64,000 bases of DNA from Streptococcus mitis (GTDB lineage Bacteria; Bacillota; Bacilli; Lactobacillales; Streptococcaceae), in assembly GCA_001560895.1 (NCBI GenBank), contig CP014326.1:694001-758000 (forward strand). The letters are read 5' to 3'. Under the pieces are notes generated by a model. The model was not told the origin of the DNA and did not search any database. It saw only the letters and a list, made by a program, of their open reading frames with translations. This document shows, one piece after another, positions 60,509-64,000 of this stretch. Made by a program: the position numbers and the translations under genes. The stretch's first letter is position 1. Each line of letters begins with the position of its first letter.

Positions 60509-62741
60509 GAATTTCCCCATTCCCCTAATTTACCTGAGTTTTCTGTTACTTTGGCTTTATTACGCTATTTTCTCATCATCCTATCTTGCTTTGTTGGGCT
60601 TCGTTTTTCTGCTAATCTGTCTTTTTTTACAATTTCCTTGGAAATCTGCTAGCAAAGTTCTAATGATTTGCGGAATCTTTGCCTTCTGGTTTCTGTTTCA
60701 AAATTGGCAACAGAGTCGAGCGAGTCAAAATTTGGTGGATTCTGTTGAAAGGGTACGGATTCTGCCTGACACTATCAAGGTCAATGGTGATAGTCTGTCC
60801 TTTCGTGGTAAGTCTAGCAGTCGTACCTTCCAAGTTTACTATAAGCTTCAGTCCGAGAATGAAAAAGAAGCCTTTCAAGTCTTAACAGATCTTCATGAGA
60901 TAGAGTTAGAAGGGAAGTTTTCGGAGCTAGAAGGGCAGAGAAATTTTGGTGGATTTGACTACCAAGCCTATCTGAAGACTCAGGGAATTTACCAGACTCT
61001 CAATATCAAAAAAATTCAGTCACTTCAAAAGGTTGGCAGTTGGGATATAGGTGAAAACCTGTCCAGTTTACGTCGAAAGGCTGTAGTTTGGATTAAGACG
61101 CACTTTCCAGATCCTATGCGAAATTACATGACAGGGCTTCTATTAGGAAATCTGGACACCGACTTTGAGGAGATGAATGAGCTTTATTCTAGTCTAGGAA
61201 TTATCCACCTTTTTGCCTTGTCAGGCATGCAGGTAGGTTTTTTCATGGATGGATTTAAGAAACTTCTCTTGCGATTGGGTTTGACCAAAGAAAAGTTGAA
61301 ATGGCTGACTTATCCCTTTTCCCTTATTTATGCAGGTCTGACAGGATTTTCAGCCTCGGTCATTCGCAGTCTTTTGCAAAAGTTACTGGCTCAACATGGT
61401 GTTAAGGGCTTAGATAATTTTGCCTTGACGGTGCTTGTCCTCTCTATCATCATGCCTAACTTTTTCTTGACAGCAGGAGGAGTCTTGTCCTGCGCTTATG
61501 CTTTTATCTTGACCATGACCAGCAAAGAAGGGGAGGGGCTTAAGGCTGTTGCTAGAGAAAGTCTAGTCATTTCCTTGGGAATATTGCCCATTTTATCTTT
61601 CTATTTTGCAGAATTTCAGCCATTGTCCATCCTCTTGACCTTTGTCTTTTCCTTTCTATTTGACTTGGTCTTCTTACCGCTCTTGTCCATCTTATTTGCA
61701 CTTTCCTTTCTCTATCCAGTCATTCAGCTGAATTTTATTTTTGAGTGGTTGGAGGGGATTATTCGCTTGGTATCGCAGGTGACAAGTAGACCTCTGGTCT
61801 TTGGACAACCCAATGCATGGCTTTTAATCTTATTGTTAATTTCCTTGGCTTTGGTCTATGATTTGAGGAAAAACATTAAAAGGCTAGCAGTGTTGACCTT
61901 ATTGATTACAGGGCTCTTTCTTCTGACCAAGCATCCACTGGAAAATGAAATTACCATGCTAGATGTTGGGCAAGGTGAGAGTATTTTCCTACGGGATGTA
62001 ACCGGTAAGACCATTCTCATAGATGTCGGTGGCAAGGCAGAATCTGATAAGAAAATAGAAAAATGGCAAAAAAAGACGATGACCAGCAATGCCCAGCGAA
62101 CCTTAATCCCCTATCTTAAAAGTCGAGGAATATCTAAGATTGATCAGCTGATTTTAACCAATACGGACAAGGAACATGTTGGAGATTTGTTGGAGGTGAC
62201 CAAGTCTTTTCATGTCGGAGAGATTTTAGTATCAAAAGGCAGTTTGAAACAGAAGGAATTTGTGGCAGAACTACAGGCGACTCAAACCAAGGTGCGTAGT
62301 GTGACAGTAGGAGAGAACTTGCCAATTTTCGGAAGTCAGTTAGAAGTCCTATTTCCAAGGAAAATTGGAGATGGAGATCATGAAGACTCCCTAGTTCTGT
62401 ATGGAAAACTACTGGATAAGAACTTTCTTTTTACAGGAAATATGGAGGAAAAAGGAGAGAAGGACATGCTGAAGTATTATCCTGACCTAGAGGTGGATGT
62501 TTTGAAAGCTGGCCAACATGGCTCTAAAAACTCATCAAGTTCAGCCTTTCTAGAACAGCTCAAACCAGAGATGACTATCATTTCAGTTGGAAAGAGCAAT
62601 CGAATGAAACTCCCCCATCAGGAAACTTTGACCCGACTGGAAGCTATAAATAGCAAAGTATATCGAACTGACCAGCAAGGAGCTATACGCTTTAAAGGGT
62701 GGAATAGTTGGAAAATAGAAAGCGTTCGATGGGAAGGATAA
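60492..62741 (+). CDS. comEC: Competence protein ComEC (CelB), DNA channel
   Basis: Polytopic membrane protein of 749 residues that forms the pore for single-stranded DNA uptake. Parts: N-terminal helices with a DUF4131 domain (about 1-200), the Competence membrane domain (about 200-470; GIIHLFALSGMQVGF), and a C-terminal metallo-beta-lactamase-like domain (from about 490; ITMLDVGQGESIFLRD). The frame is full length. It overlaps the end of comEA, so the two are coupled. Confidence 0.96.
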   Translation: MLQWIKNFPIPLIYLSFLLLWLYYAIFSSSYLALLGFVFLLICLFLQFPWKSASKVLMICGIFAFWFLFQNWQQSRASQNLVDSVERVRILPDTIKVNGDSLSFRGKSSSRTFQVYYKLQSENEKEAFQVLTDLHEIELEGKFSELEGQRNFGGFDYQAYLKTQGIYQTLNIKKIQSLQKVGSWDIGENLSSLRRKAVVWIKTHFPDPMRNYMTGLLLGNLDTDFEEMNELYSSLGIIHLFALSGMQVGFFMDGFKKLLLRLGLTKEKLKWLTYPFSLIYAGLTGFSASVIRSLLQKLLAQHGVKGLDNFALTVLVLSIIMPNFFLTAGGVLSCAYAFILTMTSKEGEGLKAVARESLVISLGILPILSFYFAEFQPLSILLTFVFSFLFDLVFLPLLSILFALSFLYPVIQLNFIFEWLEGIIRLVSQVTSRPLVFGQPNAWLLILLLISLALVYDLRKNIKRLAVLTLLITGLFLLTKHPLENEITMLDVGQGESIFLRDVTGKTILIDVGGKAESDKKIEKWQKKTMTSNAQRTLIPYLKSRGISKIDQLILTNTDKEHVGDLLEVTKSFHVGEILVSKGSLKQKEFVAELQATQTKVRSVTVGENLPIFGSQLEVLFPRKIGDGDHEDSLVLYGKLLDKNFLFTGNMEEKGEKDMLKYYPDLEVDVLKAGQHGSKNSSSSAFLEQLKPEMTIISVGKSNRMKLPHQETLTRLEAINSKVYRTDQQGAIRFKGWNSWKIESVRWEG

Positions 62742-62775
62742 ATACTATATATTAGTAAAATAAACTAAAAATCTG

Positions 62776-62804
62776 TTGCATAATAATGATAAAAACGATA
62801 TAAT
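62776..62804 (+). promoter_or_regulatory. Promoter of the tyrosine-rich ORF/ABC operon
   Basis: TTGCAT (62776-62781), 17 bases, TATAAT (62799-62804). It gives a leader of about 100 bases before the small ORF. Confidence 0.75.
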
Positions 62805-62910
62805 GAAAACGTATTCAATGTTAATGATATAAAACCATTAAAAATTAGTAAAAACCGTTTAATTAGTTAGTTTATGATCTATTGGTCTTTTTCAGTCTAG
62901 TGTATCTGCT

Positions 62911-63099
62911 GTGATAGTGACTAAAAGTTATAGGTATGATTGGAATACCTACTATAAGTCTAGTATGAATTGCCAGAGATATAACTATATTAATTCCCTG
63001 TTATGGTATCGTTATGACAGCTATTCAGAGTATAAAGTTGGTTCTGGTTTGAATTACAATCGTTATGAGGTACTAAACTACTACAGCGGAAGCTATTAA
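62911..63099 (+). pseudogene. Tyrosine-rich small ORF, probably a secreted peptide with a decayed N-terminus
   Basis: The frame encodes 62 residues from a GTG, 15 of them Tyr, without a ribosome site. Upstream the same frame is open only from 62878 and reads GLFQSSVSA just before the GTG, which looks like the end of a signal peptide; further up there is a stop, and MKTYSMLMI at 62803 in the same frame looks like a broken start. I infer a secreted tyrosine-rich peptide gene whose signal-peptide half is damaged. It lies 20 bases before an ABC transporter pair. Not recognised; a bacteriocin-like role is speculation. Confidence 0.5.
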
Positions 63100-63119
63100 T
63101 CCAAAAAGGAGGGCTAGAT

Positions 63120-63707
63120 ATGTTGCAACTTACTCATGTGACCTTAAAAACGCGACAAGTCATCTTACAAGATGTTGATTTTACATTTGAAAAGGGTAGA
63201 ATTTATGGTATTCTTGCTATCAATGGTTCTGGAAAGACGACACTATTCCGCGCCATTAGCAATTTAATTCCTATAAGTAGCGGAAATATCGCAGTCTCTC
63301 CTTCTTTGTTTTATTATGAGAGTATTGAATGGCTGGATGAAAACTTAAGTGGGATGGACTATCTTCACCTTATCAAAAACATCTGGAAGTCAGGTCTGAA
63401 CTTGAGGGATGAAATTGCCTATTGGGAAATGTCGGACTATGTCAGACTTCCCATTCGCAAGTATTCCTTAGGCATGAAGCAACGCTTGGTGATTGCTATG
63501 TATTTCCTCAGTCAGGCGAAATGCTGGCTTATGGATGAGATTACAAATGGCTTAGATGAGTATTATCGACAGAAGTTTTTTGATAGGCTAGCACAAATCG
63601 ATAGACAAGAACAACTGGTTCTTTTAAGTTCCCACTATAAGGAAGAGTTGGTTGATGTCTGTGATAGAGTAGTAACCATTCATCAGGGGCAGATAGAAGA
63701 GGTTTAG
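63120..63707 (+). CDS. ABC transporter ATP-binding protein (short)
   Basis: ATPase of 195 residues. Walker A is AINGSGKTTLF, the signature is YSLGMKQRL, and Walker B is CWLMDEITNGLDE, followed by the H-loop LSSHYKEE. It is shorter than most exporter ATPases because nothing follows the core domain. AAGGAGG gives a strong ribosome site. The membrane gene follows after 3 bases, and the tyrosine-rich ORF precedes it, so the three may form one unit. Confidence 0.9.
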   Translation: MLQLTHVTLKTRQVILQDVDFTFEKGRIYGILAINGSGKTTLFRAISNLIPISSGNIAVSPSLFYYESIEWLDENLSGMDYLHLIKNIWKSGLNLRDEIAYWEMSDYVRLPIRKYSLGMKQRLVIAMYFLSQAKCWLMDEITNGLDEYYRQKFFDRLAQIDRQEQLVLLSSHYKEELVDVCDRVVTIHQGQIEEV

Positions 63708-63710
63708 TTT

Positions 63711-64000
63711 ATGAAAGATGTTGGTCTATTTTTATTAAAAAAAGTTTTCAAAAGTCGCTTAAACTGGATTATCTTAGCTTTATTTGTATCTGGACTCGGT
63801 GTTACCTTTTATTTTAATAGTCAGACTGCAAACTCCGTCAGCTTGGAGAGCGAGTTGGAAACCCGTCTTGTAAAAGATGAGAGAGTCATCAATGAATATG
63901 AAGAGAAACTCTCCCAAATATCTGATACCAACTCGGAGGAATACCAGATTGCTAAAATTAATTTAGAATCGGAAAAAAATCTTTCGACTCAAAAGAAAGA
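63711..64000 (+). CDS. ABC transporter membrane protein (3' truncated by window edge)
   Basis: The first 96 residues are visible. A basic start (MKDVGLFLLKKVFKSRLNW) leads to one membrane helix (about 20-36), then a polar region with charged, probably coiled-coil sequence (SLESELETRLVKDERVINEY) on the outside. It is coupled to the ATPase gene 3 bases upstream. The arrangement of a first helix and a large external loop fits ABC-2 exporter subunits. The rest lies beyond the window. Confidence 0.7.
   Translation, partial: MKDVGLFLLKKVFKSRLNWIILALFVSGLGVTFYFNSQTANSVSLESELETRLVKDERVINEYEEKLSQISDTNSEEYQIAKINLESEKNLSTQKK

Noticed and set aside
62911-63099. Lactococcin 972-type bacteriocin
   Set aside because: The locus layout is similar, but the sequence lacks the conserved Gly/Trp/His pattern I know for that family.

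Overview
The window is chromosomal DNA of a Streptococcus of the mitis/pneumoniae group. Support comes from BOX repeats, a choline-binding phosphorylcholine esterase (CbpE/Pce), a perfect ComX com-box in front of comEA-comEC, a T-box and an L21 leader of the lactic-acid-bacterial type, CtsR control of clpE, and gene blocks whose order I recall from pneumococcal genomes. Species is not decided from the sequence alone. No rRNA, tRNA or CRISPR array was found.

Layout. 1-3242: 3' part of potA plus potBCD, a polyamine ABC importer. 3363-5473: an AT-rich two-gene accessory islet, a GIY-YIG nuclease-like protein and a membrane PASTA protein without a kinase domain. 5540-8892: T-box leader, LOR-domain gene and alaS. 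8980-10505: reverse-strand cytoplasmic alpha-amylase with a cre site on its promoter. 10613-12977: two-gene ABC exporter. 13050-13427: a gene-poor stretch with a terminator and a BOX repeat. 13552-23375: U32 peptidase-like tRNA hydroxylation gene, dinG, rodA, a DJ-1 family gene, a HAD gene, gyrB and ezrA. 23391-24804 and 36615-38028: two ISL3-family insertion sequences with no differences that I can see, in the same orientation, each with an 8-bp target duplication and each inserted in an intrinsic terminator. Between them lie DUF1827, Nudix, clpE, DUF1797, an amino-acid ABC importer, folD, nnrD, dacA, an AI-2E-family gene and tuf.

38072-64000: DEAD-box helicase and Gfo/Idh/MocA oxidoreductase (reverse strand), DUF1275, rplU-prp-rpmA, a CpsY/MtaR-like regulator with lspA-rluD-cbpE, proBAC, tmk-holB-yabA-rsmI, trmFO, pyrH-frr-cvfB-yozE, phoH, ald, an acetyltransferase, comEA-comEC, and an incomplete operon with a tyrosine-rich small ORF and an ABC transporter.

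Most of the window is core housekeeping sequence: translation (alaS, tuf, L21/L27, frr, trmFO, rsmI, rluD), replication and cell division (gyrB, holB, yabA, tmk, ezrA, rodA, dacA), proline synthesis and DNA uptake. The least explained parts are the GIY-YIG/PASTA islet, the tyrosine-rich ORF with its ABC genes at the right end, a shared RNA-like architecture downstream of rpmA and upstream of trmFO, and a set of genes (U32, dinG, HAD, dacA) whose promoters imply leaderless or almost leaderless mRNAs.
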